DNA of 8,687 nucleotides from Lachnospiraceae bacterium (GCA_017420605.1 JAFOIS010000151.1:1-8687), one strand, 5' to 3'. Positions 1 to 8,155 are shown, numbered from the stretch's first letter. The notes: a model not told the origin generated them from the letters alone. Program-made: numbers and translations.

Positions 1-673
<673 letters not shown>

Positions 674-701
674 TCACTTTTTTTGAAAAATACAGGCGCC
701 G

Positions 702-729
702 ATTATAAAAACGTGTTGCACATCGTCAG
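702..729 (-). promoter_or_regulatory. Predicted sigma-A-like promoter for the GH13 gene
   Basis: Read on the minus strand, a perfect -10 TATAAT (complement of 702-707) is preceded by a 16-base spacer and CTGACG (complement of 724-729), 4 of 6 matches to TTGACA. The start site would fall near 695, giving a leader of about 97 bases before the GH13 ATG. A weaker alternative -10 (TACAAT, complement of about 640-645) lies closer to the gene but has no good -35. Prediction rests on sequence only. Confidence 0.5.
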
Positions 730-744
730 GATCATATGTATAAT
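716..744 (+). promoter_or_regulatory. Predicted sigma-A-like promoter for the symporter gene
   Basis: TTGCAC (716-721, 4 of 6 to the -35 consensus) and a perfect TATAAT (739-744) are separated by exactly 17 bases. This is the best promoter match in the region. Initiation near 751 would leave a leader of about 155 bases before the ATG at 907. Its -35 box lies inside the spacer of the opposing GH13 promoter, so the two probably cannot be occupied by polymerase at once. Confidence 0.65.
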
Positions 745-754
745 ATGTGAATAA

Positions 755-807
755 TTATGCACTTACTTGCCTGAAAATGAATATGGCAGGGCACAGCCGG
801 TGCATAA
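755..807 (+). repeat. 8-bp inverted repeat in the symporter leader
   Basis: TTATGCAC (755-762) and GTGCATAA (800-807) are perfect reverse complements separated by 37 bases. Inside them TGCC and GGCA can pair as well, so the start of the transcript could fold into an interrupted hairpin. The arms begin about four bases after the predicted start site. They could be an RNA structure or paired half-sites for a DNA-binding regulator; the sequence does not decide. Confidence 0.4.
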
Positions 808-890
808 AGGCGCGGCTCTTCCGTCCGTTCAAAGCAGGGACCGGCCGCCGGCACAAGCCGCCTTACGGCAGGCCGCTGCGCTAAGCAATA

Positions 891-898
891 AAGGGGGT
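891..898 (+). promoter_or_regulatory. Ribosome binding site of the symporter gene
   Basis: AAGGGGGT sits 8 bases before the ATG at 907. It differs from the ideal AAGGAGGT at one base, and fixes 907 as the start. Confidence 0.75.
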
Positions 899-906
899 AA
901 CAGGCA

Positions 907-2430
907 ATGGCAGCAACACAGATCCTTATCATGATCACGATGATCGTCTATCTCGGCGGAATGATCGGCATCGGCATCGCCTATTCCAGGCGCAACCGTA
1001 CGGTGGACGATTTCTATCTGGGCGGACGCAAACTCGGCCCGCTCGTTACCGCGATGAGCGCGGAGGCCTCGGACATGAGCTCGTGGCTTCTCATGGGCCT
1101 TCCCGGCGTCGCGCTCCTTGCCGGCCTGCCGGAGGCGGTATGGACCGCGCTCGGTCTTGCGGTCGGCACCTATATCAACTGGCTCGTCGTCGCAAAGCGC
1201 CTCAGGATCTATTCCCATAAGATCGGCGCCCTGACGATCCCGGAGTTCTTCTCAAAACGGTACCACGATGAAAAGAACGTCCTGAACCTCATCGCGGCGG
1301 TCGTCATCGTCGTCTTCTTCATCCCGTACACCGCGTCCGGCTTCAATGCCTGCGGCACGCTCTTCTCGACGCTCTTCGGGGTGAATTACTTCACGGCGAT
1401 GCTGCTGTCCGCCATCGTCCTTATCATCTACGTCACGCTCGGAGGCTTCCTCGCGGCGTCGACGTCCGACTTCATCCAGTCCATCATCATGACGATCGCC
1501 CTTGTCGTGATCGTCGGCTTCGGCGTTTCGACTGCCGGCGGCTGGGGTGCCGTCGCGGCCAACGCGCAGTCGCTTCCCGGCTACCTCAACCTCTTCCAGG
1601 GTTATGACGTCTCCTCCGGCGGTCCGGCTTCCTACGGTCCGCTTGTCGTGGCATCCACACTGGCCTGGGGGCTCGGATATTTCGGCATGCCGCATATCCT
1701 GCTCCGTTTCATGGCGATCGAAGACCATAAAAAGCTGACCCTCTCCCGCCGCGTCGCGACGGTCTGGGTCGTGATCTCCATGGGTGTGGCCATCCTCATC
1801 GGTATCGTGGGCAACGCCATGATCGCGAACGGTTCGCTTGCGGGCATCGAAGCCGCAAACAGCCAGCGCATTATCATTTACATCGCGGATCTTCTGTCGA
1901 AGAACGGCGTGCTTGCCGCGGTCGTCGCCGGTCTCATCCTCTCCGGGATCCTCGCCGCGACCATGTCCACCGCGGACTCGCAGCTCCTTGCGGCGGCGTC
2001 CAGCATTTCCCAGGATATCGCCCATGATATCTTCCAGCTGAAGCTTTCCCAGAAGAAGCAGATGCTGCTCGCGCGGATCACGATCGTCATCATCGCCATC
2101 ATCGCCGTCATCTGGGCACGCGAGGAAGGCTCCGTGTTCTACATCGTCTCCTTCGCCTGGGGCGGCTTCGGGGCCGCATTCGGACCGGTGATGCTCCTGG
2201 CCCTCTTCTGGAAGAAGAGCAACAAATGGGGCGCGCTCGCCGGCATGCTGACCGGCGGCATCATGGTCTTCGTCTGGAAGTACCTCGTCCGGCCGCTCGG
2301 CGGCGTCCTCGATATCTATGAACTTCTGCCGGCGTTCATCATCGCGCTCATTGTGAACGTCATTGTCTCGCTCGCCACGGGCGGCGCGGAAAAAGAAGTC
2401 GTATCGGAATACGAAAGCATCCGGTCCTGA
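907..2430 (+). CDS. putP: Sodium/proline symporter (SSF family, PutP-type)
   Basis: This 507-residue integral membrane protein matches the length of characterised PutP (about 502 residues). PutP couples inward sodium flow to L-proline uptake, for nutrition or osmoprotection. SSF hallmarks are clear: DDFYLGGRKLGP (34-45), SAEASDMSSW (51-60), where D56 and S58 align with the sodium-site D55 and S57 of E. coli PutP, GLGYFGMPHILLRFMAI (255-271), LAATMSTADSQLL (349-361), where S354-T355 match the second pair of sodium ligands (S340-T341), and GAAFGPVMLLALFW (422-435). About 13 hydrophobic helices are visible, with a short hydrophilic C-terminus. A glutamate (E53) stands where E. coli has glycine. 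It is transcribed alone from its own promoter and ends at the shared hairpin. Other SSF substrates such as pantothenate are less likely because the SDMSSW and TMSTADSQL segments are proline-type. Confidence 0.93.
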   Translation: MAATQILIMITMIVYLGGMIGIGIAYSRRNRTVDDFYLGGRKLGPLVTAMSAEASDMSSWLLMGLPGVALLAGLPEAVWTALGLAVGTYINWLVVAKRLRIYSHKIGALTIPEFFSKRYHDEKNVLNLIAAVVIVVFFIPYTASGFNACGTLFSTLFGVNYFTAMLLSAIVLIIYVTLGGFLAASTSDFIQSIIMTIALVVIVGFGVSTAGGWGAVAANAQSLPGYLNLFQGYDVSSGGPASYGPLVVASTLAWGLGYFGMPHILLRFMAIEDHKKLTLSRRVATVWVVISMGVAILIGIVGNAMIANGSLAGIEAANSQRIIIYIADLLSKNGVLAAVVAGLILSGILAATMSTADSQLLAAASSISQDIAHDIFQLKLSQKKQMLLARITIVIIAIIAVIWAREEGSVFYIVSFAWGGFGAAFGPVMLLALFWKKSNKWGALAGMLTGGIMVFVWKYLVRPLGGVLDIYELLPAFIIALIVNVIVSLATGGAEKEVVSEYESIRS

Positions 2431-2505
2431 AAACGTCTTCTTCCGGACCGGTGCCCGGGCCGTCATGTTATAAACCTAAAGTACAAATATTCTGCAGTGT
2501 CACGC

Positions 2506-2540
2506 AAAAGACCGCTTCCCGGAAAAGGAAGCGGTCTTTT
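2506..2540. terminator. Bidirectional intrinsic terminator between convergent genes
   Basis: AAAAGACCGCTTCC (2506-2519) and GGAAGCGGTCTTTT (2527-2540) form a perfect 14-bp stem around a 7-base loop. The A/T ends of the stem give a run of T on each strand after the GC core, so it can end transcription of the symporter gene (stop at 2430) and of the leftward operon (stop at 2566). Confidence 0.9.
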
Positions 2541-2565
2541 ATACATTCTTATGCGGCGCGCGGTC

Positions 2566-4308
2566 TCAGCTCGTAAATCCCTGCTGGCTGTCGCCGTGGA
2601 AGTCACCGCGCGTGCCTGTCGAGATCTCGTAGGAAGCGCCGCTCTCGAAGGTAAACACATTTGTCGAACTGTATTTGCCTTTCGGCCCGAAGGCTTCCTC
2701 GTCGGAGATCCAGGTCTCGCCCCGCGCGATCTTGAGGGTGTACCGGCCGCACGGGAAGCTCATCGTCGTGCTCTCTCCCGGAGAAAGCAGGACCTGGAAT
2801 TCCGTACTGCCGTCCATCCGTACGAGCCTGAAGCAGGCGGAAAGGTCTCCGGCCTTCAGATACAGCTTGCTTGTGCCCGGACCGTACGGCTCGTTCCTTG
2901 CGGCTTCCTCTTCCTGCCGTTTCCTCTCTTCTTCCGCCGCCCGGCGCTCCTCTTCGGATATCTTCGCTTCCTCCTCCGCGGCCTGCTGTTCCTTTACAAA
3001 CGCCTCCGACAGCTCCGCGCTCTCCGCAAGTTTATCTCTGAAAAGAATGGTCCCCGGCACGTCCTGCGAAAGGTCGTCGCACTGGGAGTACATGTATTCT
3101 CCCCATTCATCCGTCCGCACGTCGTAGATGTCAAGATAGAGGAAGCCGCCTCCGGCGTCCGCGATGCGCACGTCCCAGCCGATATAACTGTCGCGGACGA
3201 TCGCGTATTCCTCCTTTGTGCGCGTATTATAGCAGTACGGGCGGCTCACGGTCAGCACGATGTCGCTCCCGCCCCATTCCTGCACTTCCTGATACTTCGT
3301 ATAGATGAGGTAATCGCCCCAGACATACAGCGTATCCCCGAAGCGGCCCGTGACGCCTTCCGGCGTGACCGTTCCGTCCTGATCCGCACGCAGGATCTCG
3401 AATTCATACTGACGCCAGTCCTCATAGACCGGCTGGTCCGGCAGCGCCTTGAAATAGTATACCTCGTAATGGTCGTTCACATAGAAGGGCGTAAAGCCGT
3501 AGGTGTCCGGCTCCGCGACCTGTTTGACGGTCATATTCTCCCGGTCGAAAAGGCCGATCTTCCGCGCACCGGTCTCCGGATCAAAAACAGAATAAAAGAT
3601 CCCGTCCCCGGACGGCTTCGCCAGCGTGATCTCGCCGCCGTCCGGCGTGAACTTTGTTTCCGTCCAGGTATCCGTGCCGGTCAGCTCCTGAAAAACGAGG
3701 ACGCCGTCCCGCAAAAAGACGAGTTCCTCACCCCATACAAAAAGATTCTCAACGGGCCTTGCGGCGTTGTCGGTCCTGATCCATTCCATTTCCGCCGCGT
3801 CCATATCCATGCGGCAGAACCCGCTCTTTAAGGCGGTCCGGTTATAGAAGTAAATGGCGGACCCGTCGCACCAGACGGGTCCGCATCTGCCCTGTGCAAG
3901 ACGCACCGGCTGATCGATCGAAAAATCGGTCATGTACAGGCCGTCGTCTGCCGATCCGAGCACATTTTCCTCAACTCCCGGATTCGTCGCAAAAATGAGA
4001 CAGTCATACATACTGACCATACGGCTGCCAAAAAGGGAGGGCCCGTGCTCCAGGTCCGCTATCATGCGGACCGGCTCCGCGGTCTTCTCCGCCCCGGCCG
4101 TTCCCTCTTCGGCATCCTCTCCGGCAGGTTCTGCCTCTCCTTCTTGAACGGAATCGCTGTCCGTATCGGCACCGCCGGACATATTTTCCGCAGGCGCCGA
4201 GGCATTCCCGGAACGCGCTGCACTGCCCGTACGGCCGCAGCCGGCAAAAAGAAGAAGCGCCGCAAGGACCGCGGCCAGAAGCCGGTATCGGAAAGCTTTG
4301 TGTTTCAT
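2566..4308 (-). CDS. Secreted lipoprotein: beta-propeller-like body, charged coiled coil, C-terminal beta-rich domain (function unknown)
   Basis: The 580-residue product begins MKHKAFRYRL with a basic N-region, a hydrophobic stretch (10-22) and FAGC ending at C24, a lipobox-like type II signal sequence (phenylalanine at -3 is less usual). It should be lipid-anchored outside the membrane. Residues 25-80 are a low-complexity acidic tether rich in A, G, E and S. Residues about 80-425 contain repeated short beta-strand blocks such as GSAIYFYNRT, ENLFVWGEELVFLRDG and DTLYVWGDYLIYTKYQ, resembling the beta-propeller-like DUF5050 type of Firmicutes lipoproteins. Residues about 426-471 form a charged coiled coil (AEEERRAAEEERKRQEEE). 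Residues 478-580 form a separate beta-rich domain (GRYTLKIARGETWISDEEAF, then YEISTG). No enzyme motif was recognised. It is the last gene of the operon, 23 bases after the exporter-protease fusion. The frame stays open upstream to 4863, but the signal sequence and GGAGGT fix the start at 4308. Confidence 0.85.
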   Translation of the reverse strand: MKHKAFRYRLLAAVLAALLLFAGCGRTGSAARSGNASAPAENMSGGADTDSDSVQEGEAEPAGEDAEEGTAGAEKTAEPVRMIADLEHGPSLFGSRMVSMYDCLIFATNPGVEENVLGSADDGLYMTDFSIDQPVRLAQGRCGPVWCDGSAIYFYNRTALKSGFCRMDMDAAEMEWIRTDNAARPVENLFVWGEELVFLRDGVLVFQELTGTDTWTETKFTPDGGEITLAKPSGDGIFYSVFDPETGARKIGLFDRENMTVKQVAEPDTYGFTPFYVNDHYEVYYFKALPDQPVYEDWRQYEFEILRADQDGTVTPEGVTGRFGDTLYVWGDYLIYTKYQEVQEWGGSDIVLTVSRPYCYNTRTKEEYAIVRDSYIGWDVRIADAGGGFLYLDIYDVRTDEWGEYMYSQCDDLSQDVPGTILFRDKLAESAELSEAFVKEQQAAEEEAKISEEERRAAEEERKRQEEEAARNEPYGPGTSKLYLKAGDLSACFRLVRMDGSTEFQVLLSPGESTTMSFPCGRYTLKIARGETWISDEEAFGPKGKYSSTNVFTFESGASYEISTGTRGDFHGDSQQGFTS

Positions 4309-4314
4309 CGGTAA

Positions 4315-4320
4315 ACCTCC
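4315..4320 (-). promoter_or_regulatory. Ribosome binding site of the lipoprotein gene (decides its start)
   Basis: GGAGGT on the minus strand lies 6 bases before the ATG at 4308. It rules out the longer in-frame reading that would begin at 4863 inside the preceding gene. Confidence 0.85.
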
Positions 4321-4331
4321 AAATCTGATCA

Positions 4332-7256
4332 CTAAATATTGATGCCCATGATCATCAGCACGATCTGCGCGATGCACAGCAGCACAAAGACCGCCATGCC
4401 GGCGTTGAGCCAGACCGTACGGAAGGCGGTACCCTGCGGCAGCTCTTCTTCCGCCGGCCGGAAAATGAGCTTCTTTACGCTGAGAAGGAACAGTACGAGT
4501 CCCGTGATGAACAGAAGAAGGATGACGATCAGGAAAAGGCCCACCAAGGCCAGTTTCCCGGCCATCTCCGGGTGCTGGGCAATGACGGCCTCCGCCGCGG
4601 CGGGATCGGCCGGATCGATCATATCCATGATCCCGCTCCGGAGAAGCAGGATGCTGGCAAGGTTGCCCATCGTGTTGATCGCCATATGCAGCAGGATCGT
4701 ATACCGCAGCTTCCCGGTCCGCGTATAGACGTATCCGAGAACGAATCCGAGCAGCATCGCGTAGATGAACTGCTGAAGATTTCCATGGAACAGACCGAAG
4801 CAGACCGCGGACGTTGCGATGGCAAGCTTCTCGCCGTGCCGCCGCAGGCGGTCGATGAGGCACCTGCGGAAAATGAACTCCTCGAAAATGGGTGCGAGGA
4901 TGCAGGTCACAAGAAGCTGCAGCGCAACGGAACTGCCGGACATGAGATTCGTCAGAGGATTCTGGGCCGCCGCCGCGCCGCCCAGAAGAGACGCCAGGAG
5001 CGTTCCGACGATGTTGCCGGTATACATGAAGAAAATGCCGATCGCGAATGCCTTAAGCCACTTTCCGAAACCGAAACGGTACGGCACCTCGGCGGGAGCG
5101 GCCGGGACCGCGGATCCCGCCGTCCCCTTTTCCGGCTGCGGTGCATCCCATGCTCCGGTCACGCCTGCCGGCTGCGGCGCAAAGGCCGCCGTCTTTTGCG
5201 GATCCGCCTCTCCTTCCTCCGCACCGACGGATACATAGACCGGCTGCACGAGGACCGGCTGCTTTCTGCTGTCCATCGCGGAAGCCGGCAGCATGCCGGT
5301 CGGGCGGAACGCCGGGATCTTTTTCATGACAAAGTACGCGGCAGGGATCGCCACGGCGTAGATCGGAAGGAACATCGCCGGCCAGAAGATGTACGGATTC
5401 TCACTCCAGCCCGGCACGGTCTTTGTGAGGACCGCCTGCACCGCAAGCTGGAGTCCCGCGGAAAGAACGAACATAACGATAAGCGCAAGACCGATCCGCG
5501 CACATTTCTTCCGTACGCTGTCCAGATCCTTCGCCATACCGGCAACGCCCGTCCTGCCCCGCCCGGGCTCAAGCGCCGCGGCCGCAAGCAGCAGGAAGAT
5601 CAGGCCGATCACGATATTGACCGCCGTGCAGATGACGGCGCCGGCCGGCACCTCGTCCATGACGATCGCCACCGCCAGGATGGCGACGTCCGGCAGCAGG
5701 CCGAAATAAAGGAACAGGATCGTCGCGAACTGCCGGACCATCTTATCGACGTGCTCCGGCAGAATCAGCGCCATGCAGGTAGAAGTATTCGTCGCGAAGA
5801 AATCGATGGAAACGAGGACCGGCAGCCACACGAAGACCTTGAGCGGATTCGCGGGCAGAAGGATGCAGATCAGCGCCAGCGCCGGCAGAAGGTCCAGAAG
5901 GCAGTTCATCGTGCCGCCGAGCAGCGACCAGAAGATCTTGCTGCGGCTCTTTTCCGGAATAAGGCGGAAATAATCGTTTTTCGCGTCTTCCTCGAGCGGG
6001 TTCCCCATGGCCCGGTAAAATACGAGCACCGCAAGCGTAAGCACACCCGGAAGGGGGCTCTCCGTCTCGAAAACGAACCGGCAGAGCGCGGTGACCGCCG
6101 CGGCCGCCAGAAGATAGGTGATCGTCGTTTTCGTGAAATACCGGAGCTTCGCGAACCGGAAACGGTTGTACAGCGCCTTCCAGAAGAATACGCTCGCGCC
6201 GAAGCCGCGCGTCATGCCGTCCCGCCGGAGTTTTTCGCTCCGGTCCTTTTTGTTCCGCTGGACGAACGAGCGGCCTTCGTTTGCGGCTTCCAGGATCGCC
6301 GCCGTCTGTTCGGACTTAGCCATGGCGTCTTCATAGAAATCCGCCTTGATCCGCCAGATGAATACGACGAGCAGCGCCATCGTCACGATAAGAAGTCCGA
6401 AGCACAGGAGTGCAAGGGCCGTCTTTCCCTCCGCCGCGAACATCACGATGCCCTTGAGCCAGCCGATGACAGGAACAAAGCGCGTCCAGGGCGCGTTGAA
6501 GGTCCGCACGGCCGCTTCAAACGGCGTTCCGCCGCCTGTAAGGTAAGAGATGAGGAACGCGGCCGCCAGAAGCCCCAGCACCGTATACACGGCGGGCGTA
6601 ATGTATTTCTTGCGGGAAGGTTCCGTCGAGGTATAGGTATAGATCAGCACCTGCAGAAGCTTGGCGACCATCAGCATGAGCCACCAGACGATGATGACCG
6701 CGAAGGCGCCCGGCACGCCGATCCCCGGGATCCGCTGCAGGTTGAAGACCTGGAACAGAAGGTAGATCGTCGCCGCGAACATGGCGCCCATCTGCATGAC
6801 CAGACGGAACATCAGGATGGTCTGCGGCCGGTGAGGCGACGGGAACAGCAGGTTCACGTCCGCGGGCAGGAAGATCTGGCCGCCGTGTTTGTCCGCGCCG
6901 AGGATCTGGATCGTAAACATCACGAGCAGGACGGCAAGGACCGCCAGTTCCATGATGGCCCTTCCCTTTGCCGCTCTTTCTTCTTCGTCCACCGGCTCCT
7001 CTTCGCTTTCGGGGAGCAGTTCCTCCACTTCCTCCGGAAGGTCGTCGATATCGCCGCCCTCTTCTTCGTCCTCCGTGAAGATCTCTTCCATGGCTTCCGC
7101 GTTGTCCTTCATCTCGCTTAACGTCCCCGCGCCGAAGCCGATAAGCCCGCCCATTACCGCGCAGATCAGAACGAACAGGAGGACCTTCGATTTGAAGATC
7201 TTCCGGATCTGATTGACAAAGGAATGAAGGGCGTAATAGCCAAACATTTTTATCAT
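4332..7256 (-). CDS. Putative ABC exporter permease fused to a CPBP (Rce1-type) intramembrane protease
   Basis: This 974-residue polytopic protein has two modules. Residues 1 to about 565 resemble the clostridial putative ABC exporter permease family: a short cytoplasmic start, a helix at about 24-44, an acidic loop (50-95), another helix (102-120), the motif ADVNLLFPSPHRPQTILMFR (132-151), and many further helices. After two more helices (about 586-645), a Pro/Ala-rich linker (about 648-728) leads to a CPBP module. All three family motifs are present: EEFIFR (E792, E793, R797), FGLFH (F820, H824) and HMAIN (H857, N861), so the protease site looks intact. Two more helices close the protein. 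CPBP enzymes cleave substrates within the membrane (type II CAAX protease fold). The ATPase encoded just upstream probably powers the permease. The reading frame is continuous, with GGAGAT 6 bases before the ATG at 7256; M4 is too far from it. Substrate unknown. Confidence 0.88.
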   Translation of the reverse strand: MIKMFGYYALHSFVNQIRKIFKSKVLLFVLICAVMGGLIGFGAGTLSEMKDNAEAMEEIFTEDEEEGGDIDDLPEEVEELLPESEEEPVDEEERAAKGRAIMELAVLAVLLVMFTIQILGADKHGGQIFLPADVNLLFPSPHRPQTILMFRLVMQMGAMFAATIYLLFQVFNLQRIPGIGVPGAFAVIIVWWLMLMVAKLLQVLIYTYTSTEPSRKKYITPAVYTVLGLLAAAFLISYLTGGGTPFEAAVRTFNAPWTRFVPVIGWLKGIVMFAAEGKTALALLCFGLLIVTMALLVVFIWRIKADFYEDAMAKSEQTAAILEAANEGRSFVQRNKKDRSEKLRRDGMTRGFGASVFFWKALYNRFRFAKLRYFTKTTITYLLAAAAVTALCRFVFETESPLPGVLTLAVLVFYRAMGNPLEEDAKNDYFRLIPEKSRSKIFWSLLGGTMNCLLDLLPALALICILLPANPLKVFVWLPVLVSIDFFATNTSTCMALILPEHVDKMVRQFATILFLYFGLLPDVAILAVAIVMDEVPAGAVICTAVNIVIGLIFLLLAAAALEPGRGRTGVAGMAKDLDSVRKKCARIGLALIVMFVLSAGLQLAVQAVLTKTVPGWSENPYIFWPAMFLPIYAVAIPAAYFVMKKIPAFRPTGMLPASAMDSRKQPVLVQPVYVSVGAEEGEADPQKTAAFAPQPAGVTGAWDAPQPEKGTAGSAVPAAPAEVPYRFGFGKWLKAFAIGIFFMYTGNIVGTLLASLLGGAAAAQNPLTNLMSGSSVALQLLVTCILAPIFEEFIFRRCLIDRLRRHGEKLAIATSAVCFGLFHGNLQQFIYAMLLGFVLGYVYTRTGKLRYTILLHMAINTMGNLASILLLRSGIMDMIDPADPAAAEAVIAQHPEMAGKLALVGLFLIVILLLFITGLVLFLLSVKKLIFRPAEEELPQGTAFRTVWLNAGMAVFVLLCIAQIVLMIMGINI

Positions 7257-7262
7257 GATCGT

Positions 7263-7268
7263 ATCTCC
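7263..7268 (-). promoter_or_regulatory. Ribosome binding site of the exporter-protease fusion gene
   Basis: GGAGAT on the minus strand is 6 bases before the ATG at 7256, supporting it over the in-frame ATG at 7247. Confidence 0.75.
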
Positions 7269-7337
7269 AGAACCGGCTCCCGATCACGGCAAAGCTCCCG
7301 CACGCGGGTCTTCGCCTGCCGTCAGCCGGAAGAATCT

Positions 7338-8144
7338 TTACCGGGAAAACAGTCCGCGCCGCGGTTTCTTTGCCGCGGCATCTTCCGCGCCGTCATCTCT
7401 GCCGGCCCCGTCGGCTGCGTTTTCGGAAAGTGACGAATCCTCGGGAGAAAGGCCTTCCGTGACCTCGAAGAAGAGATCCGTCAGCGATTCGCCGCTCTCG
7501 TCCAGTTCCCTGCGCGCAACGTTGGCCTTTACCTTGCCGTGCTGCATGATGACCGTACGATCCCAGAGCATGTCGACGCTGTCGATGATGTGCGTCGAGA
7601 CCATCAGCGTCCTGCCGGCGGCGCTCATTTCCTCAAACACGAGTTTGAGCTCCTTGATCGCATGCGGATCGAGGCCGATCATCGGTTCGTCGAGCAGCAG
7701 GATCTGCGGATCCGGCAGAAGGCCGAGGCAGAGGTTCAGCTTCTGCTGCATGCCCTTTGAAAGCTCGTCCCCGAATTTCTTCCGGTGGTCGTAAAGGTCG
7801 AAGCGCTTAAGCAGCATCTCGATCCGGTCCTTATAATCCGTCATGCGGTAGGCCCGCGCGATAAATTCCAGATGTTCCGAGACCGTCAGGTTCGGATAGA
7901 GCGACGGCAGCTCGGGAATATAGCCGAGGATCCGCCGCGCCTCGACGGATTTGTTCGGCAGCCCGTTCACGAGGATCTCGCCGTCGTACTTGAGAAAGCC
8001 GATGATGGACTTCATGATCGTGCTCTTGCCGGCGCCGTTCGGTCCGAGAAGGACCGTGACGCTTCCGTCGTCGAGCGTGAAGCTGACGTCGTCGCAAGCG
8101 AGCGTCTTGCCGTACCGTTTTGTGACATGTTCTACCTGCAGCAT
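7338..8144 (-). CDS. ABC transporter ATP-binding protein (exporter ATPase)
   Basis: This 268-residue cytoplasmic nucleotide-binding subunit is complete. Motifs in order: Walker A GPNGAGKST (34-42), a Q-loop region GYIPELP (74-80) with glutamate at position 78 as in many exporter ATPases of this type, signature LSKGMQQKL (128-136), Walker B ILLLDEP with catalytic E153 (148-154), D-loop GLDP (157-160) and H-loop STH (H185). The LSKGM signature and small size match the single-domain ATPases of ABC-2/NatA-like exporters. An acidic, alanine-rich tail (about 232-258) ends in a basic KKPRRGLFSR and is not part of the ATPase core. The gene starts 10 bases after the rhomboid stop and ends 81 bases before the permease-protease gene, so it most likely energises that permease. 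Function as an ATPase is sure; the cargo is unknown. Confidence 0.95.
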   Translation of the reverse strand: MLQVEHVTKRYGKTLACDDVSFTLDDGSVTVLLGPNGAGKSTIMKSIIGFLKYDGEILVNGLPNKSVEARRILGYIPELPSLYPNLTVSEHLEFIARAYRMTDYKDRIEMLLKRFDLYDHRKKFGDELSKGMQQKLNLCLGLLPDPQILLLDEPMIGLDPHAIKELKLVFEEMSAAGRTLMVSTHIIDSVDMLWDRTVIMQHGKVKANVARRELDESGESLTDLFFEVTEGLSPEDSSLSENAADGAGRDDGAEDAAAKKPRRGLFSR

Positions 8145-8149
8145 AGATT

Positions 8150-8155
8150 CCTCCT
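8150..8155 (-). promoter_or_regulatory. AGGAGG ribosome binding site overlapping the rhomboid stop codon
   Basis: On the minus strand the rhomboid TGA (8157-8155) runs directly into GGAGG, making an AGGAGG site 5 bases before the ATPase ATG at 8144. This arrangement favours translational coupling of the two genes. Confidence 0.85.

Noticed and set aside
711..726. Possible LacI-type or cre-like operator around the AACGTGTTGCACA stretch
   Set aside because: Only the left half resembles the catabolite-control consensus and the right half fails at key positions, so no operator is claimed.
777..884. A 35-codon leader frame before the symporter gene
   Set aside because: It lies fully in the predicted leader, but has no ribosome binding site and an arginine-rich product without recognisable features. 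It could be a regulatory upstream frame, but the sequence alone does not support that.
1252..2466. A 404-codon minus-strand frame opposite the symporter gene
   Set aside because: It is low-complexity and charged (D, E, R, H) with no domain, and lies wholly over the well-supported PutP-type gene apart from its first few codons.
2497..3831. A 444-codon plus-strand frame opposite the lipoprotein gene
   Set aside because: It begins inside the terminator hairpin, has no ribosome binding site and shows no family features. The opposite strand encodes a lipoprotein with signal sequence and ribosome binding site.
4309..4863. In-frame upstream extension of the lipoprotein (185 extra residues)
   Set aside because: The extension overlaps the 3' part of the fusion gene in another frame and has no suitable ribosome binding site, while MKHKAF with its signal sequence follows GGAGGT at ideal spacing.
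4572..7121. An 849-codon open frame on the plus strand, antisense to the exporter-protease gene
   Set aside because: Its translation is rich in R, H, D, E and G with no recognisable domain, as expected when GC-biased codons are read backwards. The minus strand carries clear membrane helices, protease motifs and a ribosome binding site.
7257..7337. CCCGC/GCGGG mini-hairpin and paired GCTCCCG repeats between the ATPase and fusion genes
   Set aside because: The stem is short with a tiny loop and no T-run, so it is not a terminator. The 7-base direct repeat is within chance expectation for GC-rich DNA. No promoter is visible, which fits continued transcription.
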